Positions 1-11,870 are shown, numbered from the stretch's first letter. The stretch is 64,000 bases of DNA from Sipunculus nudus (GCA_026874595.1 CM049317.1:31042901-31106900); one strand, 5' to 3'. Numbers and translations are program-made. The notes: generated from the sequence alone by a model not told the origin.

Positions 1-344
1 TGACCTCCAGAGAAGATGTATTATCAAATTGTCTGAATGTTAGCCATCTTCGGAGCACACAAGAAGAAGCTGATACCAGACTCATACTGCATGCTTTAGA
101 GAGGACAAAGAGGAGCCAACAAACTGGTAATACAGGCTTCTCATACAGATGTGCTAATTTTAGCACTTCGACGTTTTCCCAGACTTTCTGAAGACACCTC
201 TATGATTTAAGGGACAGGAATACTAAGGCGGGTCATTCCATTGAAGCAATACATGAGAAGTTGGGAAGTTTGAGAGTTCCCGCCTTCCCTGGATTCCATG
301 CCCTTTCCGGATGTAATGTTACAGGCAGACTTGCAGGCAAAGGG
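1..344 (+). pseudogene. 5' part of a broken EEADTR/HALTGCD-type gene, interrupted by a LINE
   Basis: Translation in shifting frames gives motifs I recognise from a large, uncharacterised, multi-copy protein family of cnidarians and molluscs. They are EEADTRLILHA near position 65-97, LVIQASHTDVLILAL near 125-170, and FHALSGCNVTGRLAGKGK near 285-340 (family form: HALTGCD). The spaced acidic residues resemble a PIN/FEN-like nuclease layout, but that is inference. Stops and frameshifts lie between the blocks, for example a stop near 210. Coding stops being family-like at about 344, where a LINE reverse transcriptase begins in an open frame; the family-like sequence resumes after 1315. The gene starts left of the window. 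It is either an old domesticated gene or itself a transposon-encoded protein; it is not functional here. Confidence 0.55.
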
Positions 345-1315
345 AAATTAATAGTTCCTATTTCTACCATTAAAACATGCTTGCATGACATAGGTGTTTG
401 GATGTGTCAGAATCTGCTTAAACTCAATGCTGATAAAACTGAGGTTCTGATTATCGGTACAAACCAGCGAAGGTCAAAAATTCAGTTGAAAACTCTTAAC
501 ATATTTGACTCTGTAGTTGTGCCAACAAACTGTGCTAGGAACCTGGGGGTTGTTTTTGACCAAAGGCTTTGCCTTGATAAGCATGTAAATAATATTTGTA
601 GTTTGGCTTTTTACCACCTGCGTAATATAGCTAGGATAAAGGGTTTCCTAACTCAAGATTCACAAATAACATTAATTCATGCGTTCATCAGTTCAAGGAT
701 TGACTGTTCCAACTGTTTGCTATGTGGTCTTCCTAGCAAGTTACTGGACCGGCTTCAGAGAGTGCAGAATGCAGCTGCTAGGCTTGTAACTGGTGCCAAG
801 AAGCGCGACCACATTACACCTATACTTAAAGAACTCCATTGGCTCCCGGTGCGACAGCGCATTGATTTTAAAATTTTATTATTAGTATACAAAGCAATAA
901 ATGGTCAATCGCCTATTTACATTAGGAACCTCTTAACTTTTTATGTTCCAGTCAGGCAGCTTAGGTCATCTGACCAAGGGCTTTTAGTGATTCCTAAAGC
1001 ACGAAGTGAGATGTGTCGTTCGAGAGCTTTCTCAGCTGTGGCACCAAGGTTGTGGAATGAACTTCCGCACTCAATCAAAGCTTCACCATCTTTAGCTTCT
1101 TTTAAAAGAAATCTTAAAACTTACCTTTTTATATTAGCTTTCGGTACTTCTTAGGAATTAGGGTTTAACTTTTAGGAATCTTTGTTTTAGTAGGAATCTA
1201 CATTTTATGTTTTAGAAAAACTGTGCTTTGTGTCTTGTAAAGCGCTTTTGATAACTATTTTGTTGAATTAGCGCCATATAAATTAAATATATTATTATTA
1301 TTATTATTATTATTA
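345..1315 (+). mobile_element. 5'-truncated CR1/L2-like LINE, C-terminal reverse transcriptase and 3' tail
   Basis: An open frame to 1154 encodes the end of a Jockey/CR1/L2-type reverse transcriptase. The palm tail NLLKLNADKTEVLIIG is followed by LGVVFDQRL and then the thumb-like signature RLQRVQNAAARLVTG...HWLPVRQRIDFKILLLVYKA. Nothing upstream of the late palm survives, so the copy is 5'-truncated, as is usual for target-primed insertion. The 3' UTR ends with a microsatellite of ATT units at about 1289-1315, the tail style of CR1/L2 relatives rather than poly(A). The reading frame is intact, so this is a fairly recent insertion into the gene remnant that flanks it. It lacks the YADD core and the endonuclease and cannot move on its own. 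Confidence 0.85.
1289..1315 (+). repeat. (ATT)n microsatellite tail of the LINE
   Basis: About eight ATT units directly follow a stem-like 3' UTR (AAGCGCTTTTGATAAC...GCGCCATATAAA). Simple-repeat tails of this kind mark the 3' ends of CR1/L2-type LINEs and give the strand and the right boundary of the insertion. Confidence 0.85.
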
Positions 1316-1589
1316 AGTTTCTGAAAGGTGATAAAAACCATTCAGATGATATAATAGAATTCTTCGCTGAACTGGACAAGCAGCCCCAAAGGCAGTGATC
1401 CAGCCGGTCAAATGTGCTTGTTCGAAAAGTTCTTGTCCAACAACACGTTGCTCCTGCAAATTTTCAGGACTTTATTGCACAGAAATGTGTATATGTGGGG
1501 CAGATGAAGAAAAAATGCGAAAATGTTACTATGAATCTGCATGCGTGGCAGGGGATGAGAATGATGATTGCTGTGATGATATGTAATTA
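1316..1589 (+). pseudogene. 3' part of the EEADTR-type gene with a Cys-rich CXC-like tail
   Basis: After the LINE tail the reading resumes as KFLKGDKNHSDDIIEFF, then a frameshift near 1385-1400 leads into a cysteine-rich segment ending at 1586. That segment carries CACSKSSCPTTRCSC and GLYCTEMCICG, the spacing seen in Tesmin/TSO1 CXC-like domains (zinc binding). The same Cys-rich tail occurs at the C-terminus of the EEADTR family, which is why I treat this and 1-344 as one gene split by the LINE. The very end is acidic (DENDDCCDDM). The family link rests on remembered family architecture, not on a search. Confidence 0.5.
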
Positions 1590-2555
1590 TTTGTCATTCC
1601 ATTATAACATATAACTGCAAGTTTCAATGGCCAACACAGGTTTTCAGGTTATATAATAACTATAGGAGGTTAATATTTAGCATACATATTTACTAATGTC
1701 TAAAGTGAAGGAATATTTAAAGTTATGACCTTGACCTTGGCTGTTGACCTTGAATCGGCAGGGGGAAAAATGGCAACATTGATTTTTAGATTCACAAGGT
1801 TATAAGTTGTAAATGATGATTGTTGCCTGCTTTCTTCATGAAAATCCCACCAGAGATTATAACCTGACAACTGACCCTGGACTAATATGTATCGTCTGAG
1901 GCTCAGAAGGTATTTGCAGATCCAGGCAGTACAGCTAGTAAAAAAACACATGCTCTCCACTGGTTTGCTGATATATTGTTGCATAAATCAGATACACCTA
2001 TGTTATACGACAAAGAATTATATGTAGGTACCATGAATAATTAATTACTTCTGATCTGCATACATCAGTTACTGATATGCTGTTAGCGGACTGTACACGC
2101 TGAATGTGATATAATAATGTATTCAAATTTCAAAACTTTTTTTATTTATATGCCGTGCTATAAAGGATCGTACAACAACAAATTTCTTTGGTGGCTGTTT
2201 ATGTGTAACCATAATTACCACGTCTGTTATTAAAAGTGTTGTTTATCGGAAAAAATAGTGTTTAACCAATTTGATTCACATTAACTTCTGGAGGCTAATA
2301 TTACAATAGAAGGCATGACTTTTTACGAAAAGCCGGACATCTTCGACCCTTGGAAATTTGCGTTCTTATTTTCATTGTACCGTAAATCTTCAGATATTGA
2401 ACCACCATATTTATCCATTAGCATATCTTTATTGTACCATTAAGTTAAAAACCTAATAGCTCTGTGGGAGATATGGATACATTCCTCGAAAAGAGCCAGG
2501 AGAACAAGAAATAACATTAGCAGCGGGACTGCCTATAGTTCACGGAGCCACAGAC
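1590..2555. other. No gene recognised; cluster of nuclear-receptor-like half sites
   Basis: AT-rich sequence with no coding pattern in six frames. The only distinct item is TGACCTTGACCTTGG at 1726-1740 followed by TTGACCTTGAA at 1744-1754: three TGACCTT half sites in under 30 bases. TGACCTTGA is the complement of the ERR/SF-1 element TCAAGGTCA. It may equally be part of an LINE 5' UTR. Confidence 0.4.
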
Positions 2556-3381
2556 ATGGCGACTCAGCTGAAAAATACCCTGGCCGAAATGAAGAGTCTT
2601 GTAACAACTTCAAACTTAGAACTTAAATACCACATAAGTTCTGTGCACTTGAATTTAAAAAAAAAACTGGATGAACTATCAACAGAACAAAGAATCTGAA
2701 AAAAGATATGAGTATATTAGAAAATGGACTTCAAACAATGGACAATACAGTTGAGAGGTTGAAGGTTCGTGAAAACAAACTTTCTGAGCTTATAGAAAGA
2801 CTAAAGGAAAACGTGGGGGAATTAGAAAGACATAACAAAAATAATATGATAGAAATAGAAAGGTTAAGAAAAGAACTGGCCGAGGAAACAAACAAGCAAG
2901 AACGATACTTGCGTGATTGGAATTTACGAATAGTAGGGGTCGAGAAGTGGGAAAGGCTGAGGACTGCAAACACAGAGCCGCAAAAATTATAGCGCAAAAT
3001 AAACTGTACGCAGAAAATAACGAGAGACAAGTTAGAAAGGAAATTGAAACAGCACATAGAGTTGGCAAACAAGGCGCTCGCCCAAGGCAGATCCTTGTAA
3101 GATTTTTCAGTCGACCTGTTAAAAGCGAAATATTATCCACATCAAAGAAAGTTCTTAAAGGAAAGATGATACGCTTCACAGAAGACCTGACGGCCCTGGA
3201 CTATCGCACCAAACAAAACGCAAAACAACAAATGAATGAGGCCTATAACGCAGGGCACAAGGTCCGCTTCTGGAGAGGGAAACTATTCATAAATGGTGAC
3301 CAAGTGAATATCCGTACACGGCCTGTGTCTGTTGAAGAAAATGCAACAGGAGAGGGAATGAGTGGCTCAGACGCGGACTGA
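2556..3381 (+). pseudogene. LINE ORF1 (L1/Tx1-type RNA-binding protein), frameshifted
   Basis: The reading starts at ATG 2556 (MATQLKNTLAEMKSL) and passes stops and frameshifts near 2697 and 2945 into a frame open to 3381. The order is an N-terminal leucine- and lysine-rich coiled coil (about 2708-2910, e.g. RLKENVGELERHNKNN), then the L1 ORF1p RRM start (NLRIVGVE), then HRVGKQGARPRQILVRF and the C-terminal domain motif GKMIRFTEDLTALDY...KVRFWRGKLFINGD. In L1 elements this protein is a trimeric single-stranded nucleic-acid chaperone that packages the LINE RNA. It lies upstream of an endonuclease-bearing ORF2 fragment on the same strand, as in a LINE. Confidence 0.8.
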
Positions 3382-4300
3382 AGTAACTTCTGTGTGTTTT
3401 ATTATTCAATGAACTGAGTGCTATTTATTTAAGTTAAATAACAGTCTAAAAAGTCAATCAGTGTTAATTATATCTTTCATACGAATTTAGTTTAAATATT
3501 TGAAAACAGAATAAATATTAGTAATAATGTAACAAGAAAATTGAAGAAATACATGCGCGATCACCAAAAAAGTGCGACACCGGTTTAAACAGAATTATAG
3601 ATATCAAAGCTGCTTTTGCTGCTTTGGGTATTTATTTTTTCTGTTTCAGGCTTTATTTTATTGATTGCCTCTATCCATACATGCAAATATACTATATAAT
3701 AGCCATGAGCTTCTTTAACAAATTTGGTGTCGCTTCTGTTCTGCGATCGCAAAAAACCTAGATAAAGCGTTGTAGTTCCGAAGATAAGCGTGAGAGGGCA
3801 GCCTTTCATTTATTATAACTTTACGGTAGACAGCGACCATTGAGATGTAAACAAGTGAAGGAGCGGAGCTCTAGAGGTTGTTAAGAGGTTTGGGAAGTAA
3901 TATAGCTATATATTTTTCTATTATGAACTTTAGTAGGACGAAATACACACAAGATTTTACTTAAAGTTGGTCTGTTTTTTTCATTCATTCGTCTATTTTG
4001 TCATACAATGCATGATACAAGGTACTTCATTATCGCTCAATACAAATCGTTGCCATGTTGAGAGTCAAATGAATGCTTACACTACTGAGATACCAGTAAT
4101 ATTTTTCTTTGGTATAATAACCTGTTACTTCAGGTATTCCGCTCTGTATTTTAGGCCAGGCGTATGTTTCAAATGCGAATGGTATGTTTTTCTTCAATCC
4201 AAGCAGTCGGGAATCACCTTATACAGTGAGCCGATTTTCAGATTAACAGTGAGTAACATGATGTATACTAGTAGTTCAAGTAATTTCAATTATATATAAT
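3382..4300 (+). other. Unusually long inter-ORF spacer of the LINE
   Basis: About 920 bases separate the ORF1 stop from the ORF2 start. L1/Tx1 elements normally have a short or overlapping junction, so this probably contains a secondary insertion. I see no coding pattern or terminal repeats that would name it. Confidence 0.4.
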
Positions 4301-5690
4301 ATGGAGTGCATAAAAGATACCTTTAATAGATTTATATTTTCATTTAATGCCCGTGGCCTCGGTAATGCTACTAGGAGAAGAGAAGTATTTTACTGATTAC
4401 AAGTGAAGAAGGTAGATATAATTTTATCCAAGAAACTCACAGCGGAAGGGAGGTTGAACATATCTGGAGAGCAGAGTGATGACATCAAATATGTTTTAAC
4501 CACGGGAGTAATCAAGCTAGGGGAGTTGCTATTTTAATTAAGAATAATGTTGCATGTGAAATAATAGAACAAAAGAGAGATACGCAGGGAAGATGCATCA
4601 TTTTACACTGCAACATAGATGATAGCAGGATAACACTTGCAAATATATATGGGCCAAACATTGATTCGCCACATTTTTTCAAAACATTCTTTCTGGATAT
4701 TGAAAATATGGTAAATGACCACAAGATTCTGGGTGGGGATTGGAATATCACATTGGATAGTTTATTGGATAGATCAAATGGATCATATGAAAGCAAACAT
4801 AAATGCAAGAAGAATAATATTAGATTATATGGAAGAGACAGGCGTAATTGATATATGAAAACTTAAAAATCCAAATACTTAAAGATATACATGGTCAAGA
4901 GATAACCCCACACCAGTCTAGAGTCGTCTAGATTTTTTTCTTGGTATCAATGAGAGTTAAAGAATGGGTAAAAGCTATTGATATTATACCAGCTTACAAA
5001 ACGGACCATTTGGGCATATCAATAACAATAAAAAACAAGTAAACATAAGAAAGGAAAAGGTTATTGGAAATTAAACTGTAGCCTGTTGCAAAATGAAGAA
5101 TATGTTAAATGTATAAAATCAACTATTTCAAATACGATTTTTGAAAATGAAGGTTCAAATCCGAGCCTACTTTGGGAGGTTATAAAAATGAATATCCGGA
5201 GAGATTCCATCTCATATAGTATATCTCTAAATAAGAAAAAAAAATCACGACTAAAACATCTTGAAGAGAGGCTGCAAGTCCTACAGCAAAACCCAGTGAT
5301 ACATAATAAAGAAGAAGAAATAATTAAGAAAGAGCTAGAGAAATTAGTAGAAGAAAAAAACAGAGGCGCAAAAGTGTGCAGCAGAGCAAGATGGTTCGAA
5401 CAGGGGGAAGTGAACAAAATATTTTTTTAAACTTAGCAAGAAATTATAATAAAAAAGTACTTAATAAACTAGTTATAAATGATGGTAGGATTATAGAGAA
5501 CACCCAAGATATCTTTAAAGAGGAAAAACTATTTTATGAAAACCTGTACAAAGCTAAAACTAATGTTCAAACAGTCCAATGGCAAGAATTTGTTAAAGAT
5601 CATAAAAATAATAAAAAAAAACTTTCAGATAATGAGAAGACAATTTGTGATAGTGTAATAACAGGAAAAGAAGTTCTAGAAGGATAAACT
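4301..5690 (+). pseudogene. LINE ORF2 N-terminal part: AP-type endonuclease, truncated before the RT core
   Basis: ORF2 appears to start at ATG 4301 (MECIKDTFNRF), followed by FSFNARGLGNATRRREVF. Conserved APE-like endonuclease motifs follow across several frames: HSGREVEHIWRAEWG, RGVAILIKNNV, GRCIILHCNIDDSRITLAN, ILGGDWNITLD, SRLDFFL and a TDH in place of the usual SDH. After the endonuclease, a Lys/Glu-rich linker (5086-5686) resembles the region between EN and RT in L1/Tx1. The similarity ends at about 5690 before any RT palm motif. At least four frame disruptions are present. The family is L1/Tx1-type by ORF1 and EN features. Confidence 0.75.
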
Positions 5691-7339
5691 CAGGAAAAGT
5701 AGAGCACTCTTCGAGGTATTAAAAAAATAACATCCAGACAAATGACTCTTTCTGTCGATTTTACATAAAGGAAAATTGACATTGTTTCATGAATAAATTA
5801 CATATCATGTGTGGAAGGGTAAGACCAGTATTTTACAACTACCAGAGTACCTTTATCGGACCCAGTTTCATGTGATTGACATTTCAACCAACCCGATTTT
5901 ACCTCTGAGATTTTCAAATGCCATGCATTTATATCCGCTATTATCGGGTAAACAATGACAAAACTTTTCGCTTATCTTACCCAAACAAACCCATACCATT
6001 CATGGTATGATTGAAACTTCTGGTCTAAGTTCTGGTGTTTATATTGGTTAGTTGATCAATGATTTTTTTCAAAAATTTTGGATTGGAATCTAATGCAATT
6101 GTAAACATATCGATACTGAAACATTTTCTCAATGCATATTGCTCTTCCTATGTTAATACGTTTGAGATATTGATTTTGTACTTATATGGATAAGTATAAA
6201 CGCCATATATATTGTATTTTAATTGAAGCTACAATAAGTAAAATTCTGATGAAATATTGTGTTTGTATACAATAATATGCTAAAACTAACTGTTGCTCCA
6301 CACTGATTTTTTAGCCTTTGTTGGTGAAAATAAATGGACAGAAGTCCTCAAATCTAGACCCCCTGTTTTGTCAATGAGCAAAATTGAGTTATATAACTTT
6401 AATAATATTTAAATATTTTTAAACAGGATACCAAAGTAGTTTTTTTTTCTACTAAATATTCTAGTCAATCTAACACTAGCTGTTTTAATTCTCTGGACCA
6501 TCATTATTGTTTTAATATTCAAAACTGTTTTGGGAAAAGTAACTTTATTCTTTTTGGCTAGATGAAACGTGACCGTTAAGGACAGATGCATATAATGAGT
6601 CCAATCTGTATTCTGATTTGCCTCGCTCACTCCAGCATCAGTCTGGATCATTTATCACTTATGAAAAAAAATATTACCAAATATCAAGGTTGTGTCAAAT
6701 GCAGAAGACATCGGAGCTGATGAGTTCAATGGAAGACCCCCCCCCCCCCCCCCGCACACACACCCAGGCTGCCCTGGCTTTCGCAATTAAGACCAAATAA
6801 ACATGGATACAACTTCAGTATAAGCAGAGTCCCGGCAAGTAAAATAAGGTCACAGTTCGAGTTATCAATCAAATGAAGCTTTGTTTGCTATACTTTTTCC
6901 ACCCAGTAAACATAAGTAATTAGTGAATAATTAAAGAAACTACCTAAGCCATGTCGTAAATTATGTAATTATTTATAAAGTAAATAATATTATACTAGTA
7001 CTGCCATTGTCATTGTCGCTCGGGGAAGATTTGTTGTGAGGAGCTCCGCTGACAGGTGGCACTATTAAGTGCCTGTGACCGTTATAATAAAATCAGAGCA
7101 GAGGGATACAACTAGCGGCACCATACAATAAAGACATATAATAAAAAAAAACATGAGAACATATTTTAAAGCGGGCGAAAACATTTAAACTACGCCAAAC
7201 AAAAGGGACAGGGTCGAGGAAAATGGTAAACAGGGATTCTAGGATATCCATGATGCAATGTCAAAGATGTAACATATTGTGAAGAAAACCCATGATGTAC
7301 TGGAAAAGAGACAAGTTAACAATATATATATAAATATGT
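5691..7339. other. No gene recognised; poly-C tract and a dispersed repeat
   Basis: AT-rich. 5795-5920 shares blocks such as TTTCAACCAACCC with 10995-11110, suggesting an old dispersed repeat. 6737-6753 is a run of 17 C followed by a short CA repeat. Short open frames here show no family features. Confidence 0.4.
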
Positions 7340-7925
7340 GTCCTACATTTTAAATACCTCTAGAATAAAATGAACAAGAGAAACGCCTTATAACGGACAT
7401 TGAATCCATTGTGGCTACCGTGAGGGAGAGTACCGAGAGAGTACAGACATATAACATAATAATCATAAAAAAAGATAAAGGATTTAGAGAAAGAGGCTTC
7501 ACAGTTGACAAAAGAAACTGAGAAAGGGGACAAGATAATTGTAGAAGTGAATGATCGTTTAAACGGCAAACTTAATAGGACAGAAGATGAAGTGTGAAAT
7601 GGAATCATCGGATACGTGGTTAGAGAGGAAAGCTGGACAGGAAATTGCAAATAGGCTGTAGTTTAAATTGTTATTGCGAATAAATGTTAGGAGATATGAA
7701 AAAAAAGACGAAACGCTAGGAAAAATTTACAAAGATTAGAACCCGGGTGAAAGACCAAGACATATTATTCTAATGCTGAATGAAAAGTTAGATAGAAATG
7801 AAAATTTTCGATGGCATAAGCTACTCTAACCCCTGACATGTCAAATTATCTTCCTCGAAGACCTGACACAGCAGGACCAATAATGAAACGAAGCCAGTTT
7901 CGCTCTCCTCATTTACATCCAGGTT
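7340..7925 (+). pseudogene. Second, strongly decayed L1/Tx1-type ORF1
   Basis: Translation across frames gives ITDIESIVATVRESTERV (coiled-coil part, near 7390), PGERPRHIILMLNEKLDR (near 7742; compare the GARPRQILVRF block of the ORF1 at 3 kb) and IFLEDLTQQDQ (near 7849; compare IRFTEDLTALDY). These are in the same order and spacing as the better preserved ORF1, so this is an older relative. Many stops and frameshifts; no ORF2 follows. Confidence 0.55.
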
Positions 7926-8841
7926 CTTTTTGTTTTCTGGTTTACATGCTCTTCAAACTCTGAAGAAATATTTTGGTTGAGAAATCCCAGAATGATACCT
8001 AGTCTTGTTTCCAGCAGATAGTTGTGGTTCGACGATTATTAGAGATATTCCTTCAGTTGCTTCAGAGACTACGTCAGTTTAAGATCAACTATCCACGCTT
8101 ATGTTATCATTTTTAATAAATATAAAAATAACCTTTCATCATCATCGACTGATCATCAAATGCCAAACGAAACATAAACATTACATGGAAACAATTGGAA
8201 TTATTCGACAAAAAAAGACGACTCTGTTAAACTGCCAGTAGCAATAAAAACAACTTGTTCATGGTTTCTACACCTTTAAATATTTATCCCCGAGCAAGAT
8301 TCGGACGAAATATTTGTATTTTTATTTCATGTATCAAGTCGTTTTACATAACTGGTAAAACTATGCCAGTTTCATAGAAATAGTAACTTTACCTAAAACA
8401 ACAAAATAACCCTGCTCTGCTTAACGATCAGCGACTAGTGGCTCAGACACCGGTTCGACACAAGATGGAAGCAGATTTGAGAAACTGACTCCTTGCTGAA
8501 ATTTGGCAGTCCAAAAACGGTGGAGCATGTGCGTGAAAATAGTAAATATACACATCGCGCCAGCAGTCTTCGGGAAACTTAAATCGATAAAATAGATGCA
8601 CAGTGTACTACTTGACTTATACTGTTCTTCGATGGTCCAAGGTGTAATATCATATACTTTTATAAGCGGGATCGAGATCTAACAATTAAGTTCAAAGGGA
8701 AAATATAACGGATGAGAAAATAGCAGGTCAAGTTATCGGTTTCAATTTAGAACACAAAACTATTATGAAAATAAAGTGTGATGAAAAAATGGTTAAAAAT
8801 AAAGGTTGCTCAGTGATTATCGTGTCTGATGTAGATCATAC
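7926..8841. other. No gene recognised
   Basis: AT-rich unique-looking sequence; no convincing coding or repeat structure by eye. Confidence 0.4.
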
Positions 8842-9205
8842 CGAAGGCTGCACTTTCCCAAATGCAGAACAAAATATATTTCTTAGTTCTGCAAGGCGAT
8901 CGCCAGGTTCTGCTCGTTCATTGTCGGAGAAGTGCCAAAAATTTTTGGATCACTGATACCTCTTTCGGGTCGTCGTTTGGGCGAAGACAGATGTGTTGAG
9001 CAACAGGTCAGTCTCCAAGTAGGAAGATATTGACGGCTTCACTACCATTCGCATAAGAGCTGCAACCCCCGGAAATGCAGCATCTTTCCTCTGGACGTTC
9101 GTTTCCACATGTGGCAATTGCTTTGGCAGATCACTGTGGTCCAGGTATTGCTCAGCGAAGCGATTGGTTTCGGAAACCATCTTATCTACGCCAAATTTCC
9201 ACCAA
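8842..9205 (-). pseudogene. piggyBac transposase fragment (N-terminal part of DDE domain)
   Basis: On the minus strand, MVSETNRFAEQYL (from 9180) is followed by FPGVAALMRMVVKPSISSY, ETDLLLNTSVFAQ and TRKRYQ. After an in-frame stop at 8950 comes FWHFSDNERAEPGDRLAEL. This is the order of the piggyBac/PGBD DDE_Tnp_1_7 domain start: TNRYAxQ, then FLGxxxxMGI, YWxTDxLLxTPxF, SRxRF, LHFxDN and DRLxKI. The first catalytic Asp block would lie further downstream and is not visible, so the copy is truncated as well as interrupted. An acidic stretch upstream on the same strand (9210-9390) may be the variable N-terminus. piggyBac transposases excise and insert at TTAA by DDE chemistry. Confidence 0.7.
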
Positions 9206-9420
9206 ATGTCGGAATACGGTGCACTGATGCGTGTTTTCTGTTATCATGATTTTCACCCCCGTTTATCGGTAAAGGAATTTCAGCCGGATGTTGGTCGAGT
9301 TGCGTCAACTGATCATCCGTTGACAATGGGTGTCCACCATCCGCATCACCTGTATGGTCACATTGCCCATCACTAGTTGACTGGGACTCATAACTTACAT
9401 CAGAAACTGCAATATGTATA

Positions 9421-9459
<39 letters not shown>

Positions 9460-11368
9460 CGATATATATAATAATAAATAAATATCTATATGAGGAATTA
9501 TATAAATATAAATATATATAAATATATAAATATATATTCCATGCTGAGAATTGAAATATTTTCTTGAGGAATAAATTATTTCAGGCGACATTATTGATCA
9601 TCCCAAGGTAGAAAGTTATCAGAGAATTCTTTATTACTAAACTATTACTCTGTATAAAAATAATAAGTAATTAGCCGGTGACCAGACCCATGCTTAAATA
9701 TTGTTGATGTACATACCACAATTAATAAGGCACGAAAGAGCTGCATTATACAGACAGGGTGGAAAAAGTTTTGGGCAAAATTATTCATAGCATCTCGCAC
9801 TGAAGGAAAACAGATTATTGGCTACCATAGTTAATTTTTTTTCTTATAAGAAATTTAAAACATTTAGCCCAATCGTATTACCAGGGGAACGGAGTTCTTG
9901 TTCGGGTGACTTTTTGAGATTTTACTCAATGCTCATTGACTTTCTCTCATTGGCAAAAAGTTAACAACGGCATAGCTGAGCGTGCTAACAATGGATCATT
10001 GGACCAAATTATGTACTAATTATGTACTAATATCTTTTCTATTACAATCAGACGATAACATCAGGACAATATTACCCCTGACAATTATCCCCAGACAATT
10101 ACCCACGAGACATTTATCCCCTCGGGACAAAATACTGCTCTTGCTGATTTATGCTACAGGGATAAGGTCCGTCGTAGTGATATGTTAGTGATAAAATAAC
10201 TCTTCTGCCGAGTTCACTAGAAAGTGAAATCAAACAATATCTTTCTTTCCTTCGTCTGAACACGATATTGCCAGTCAGCATCACGTAAAAAGACAGACAT
10301 TCACGGAAAAGTCACAATTCCTAATACAGCGACTTTGAGTGACCCGCCACTCTTAGAATTAAAACTGATTTTCTTTTAAGAAATTTAAAATCTCAAAAGT
10401 CGTGTTCCCAAATATAGACAGTTCTTGTTCAGGTCGCAGATTTGAGATTTAACTTTCCCTCATCAGCACACAAGGAAACGAGTAAACTAAAGCATGAATG
10501 GTGGCGGTGAATCCTGAGAGATTAGATCATACGATAATCGGATGTATTACTAATGCGAGTTATACAGTGGTGTTATCTTGAAGCTATGTAATTTATACGG
10601 TTACATGATTGTTTCATGTTGGTGGTATTAGCCCATCAAGCTGATTTATAGAGAAGGAAGTTTGGTCAGGCAATCAAGTACATTGCACTTTATGTGTAAC
10701 TCAAATGGAGGCCTGGGAAGCCGTATTGCAATGACTCAATCTCATGCAATGTTAATGTTGTTGATAGCAAAGGGTATTATCCTGAGAGGTACAAGTTCGT
10801 GCCTTTAGGGAGCCATCCGACCATGTTTATCGTGGTATTATGCACGTTACACACCTCGTTCCCCTCAGATATTGTTACTGAATGCACTGAATGATTATAA
10901 CAAAACACATATGCAGGAGCTGTTTCTCAGCTTACCCCTCACATTACGGTAATTAGCTTGTTATATGCTTTTAAATATGTTCAGTAATGGTTACATAACA
11001 TGCGTGGAAAGCTTAAGGTTGGCGACATGCACAAAAGTACAATGGCTCGCTGGAATAATTTTGTTTTATGACTGCCAATTCAACCAACCCAGTATAACAT
11101 CTGAGTAGTTCAACTATTAAGAATCTATTGTCAATTTATAAACTCCTGTTTTCACAATTTTTGGACAAATAATGAACAATCTTTGTTTCTTTCTTTTGCA
11201 CCCACGGGGAGCCCTCACATTCAGGGTAATGATAAAACATTCTGACATAAACAAAGTTCGTTCTGTTTGGTTTTGGTAAATATTGATTAGTCGAACAATG
11301 CTTTATTTCATTGGCTTTTACTGACTGGAAAGTAATGGATTTGAGATAACTTCGTAAATAGCGATACA
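9206..11368. other. No gene recognised; TA array and degenerate direct repeats
   Basis: Contains the TA array 9425-9458, a ~90-base direct repeat (9836-9925 and 10369-10455, sharing AAGAAATTTAAAA and GTTCTTGTTC), and at 10045-10135 a run of loosely repeated GACAATTA-CCCC units. The block 10995-11110 recurs at 5795-5920. Nothing coding. Confidence 0.4.
9425..9458. repeat. (TA)n microsatellite
   Basis: Uninterrupted TA dinucleotides within a wider AT-rich block to about 9540. Confidence 0.9.
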
Positions 11369-11851
11369 GACACTTCATGCATTATCAGAAACCACTACCG
11401 AAAAGTCCTACAACCATCAAACCCCAAAACAAAGCGAGCTTGCAACTGCAGCGATAAAGGAGAGTGTCCACTGAACGGCGACTGCTCAATAACAAGTGTT
11501 GTTTACAAAGCTGATATAACAACAAACAACGGGACCGTCTCATACATAGGAAACACAGGAAATACTTTCAAAAGCCGCTATGCGAATCACAAGAAGTCCT
11601 TTTAATACGAGCAGTATGAAAAAGAAACAGAACTATCAAAATATATTTGGAAACTCAAACGCCAAGGCACCTCACACAGTATCACATGGTCTTCTATCGC
11701 TAAACCAACTATGACAATAATAACTAACAGGTGTAACCTATGGGAACAAGAAAAGCTACAAATCATGACGTACAAAAGAACGCCACTCCTTAATAAACGA
11801 AATGAATACCAGCCAAATGTAAATGATCTCGCACACGCACCCATACATTGA
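11369..11851 (+). pseudogene. Penelope-like element: C-terminal GIY-YIG endonuclease
   Basis: One frame reads IIRNHYRKVL, then the Cys-rich connector CNCSDKGECPLNGDC, VVYKADI, SYIGNTGNTFKSRYANHKKSF, a stop (TAA 11603-11605), then ELSKYIWKLK, ITWSSIAKP, NRCNLWEQEKLQI and LLNKRNE, ending at TGA 11849-11851. This is the GIY-YIG endonuclease that follows the reverse transcriptase in Penelope-like retroelements, including its CxC-type zinc-finger-like connector and the NKRNE terminus. The RT itself is absent: this is a 5'-truncated copy with one nonsense codon. The endonuclease nicks target DNA for insertion. A hammerhead fold begins 20 bases after the stop, which independently supports the assignment. 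The opposite strand is also open for part of this stretch but has no family features. Confidence 0.88.
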
Positions 11852-11870
11852 CAAACAGAAACCAACACCA

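Noticed and set aside
8765-8956. Plus-strand frame containing DEKMVKNKG, reminiscent of piggyBac's DEKM motif
   Set aside because: The real piggyBac coding is on the minus strand over the same bases; the plus-strand resemblance is isolated.
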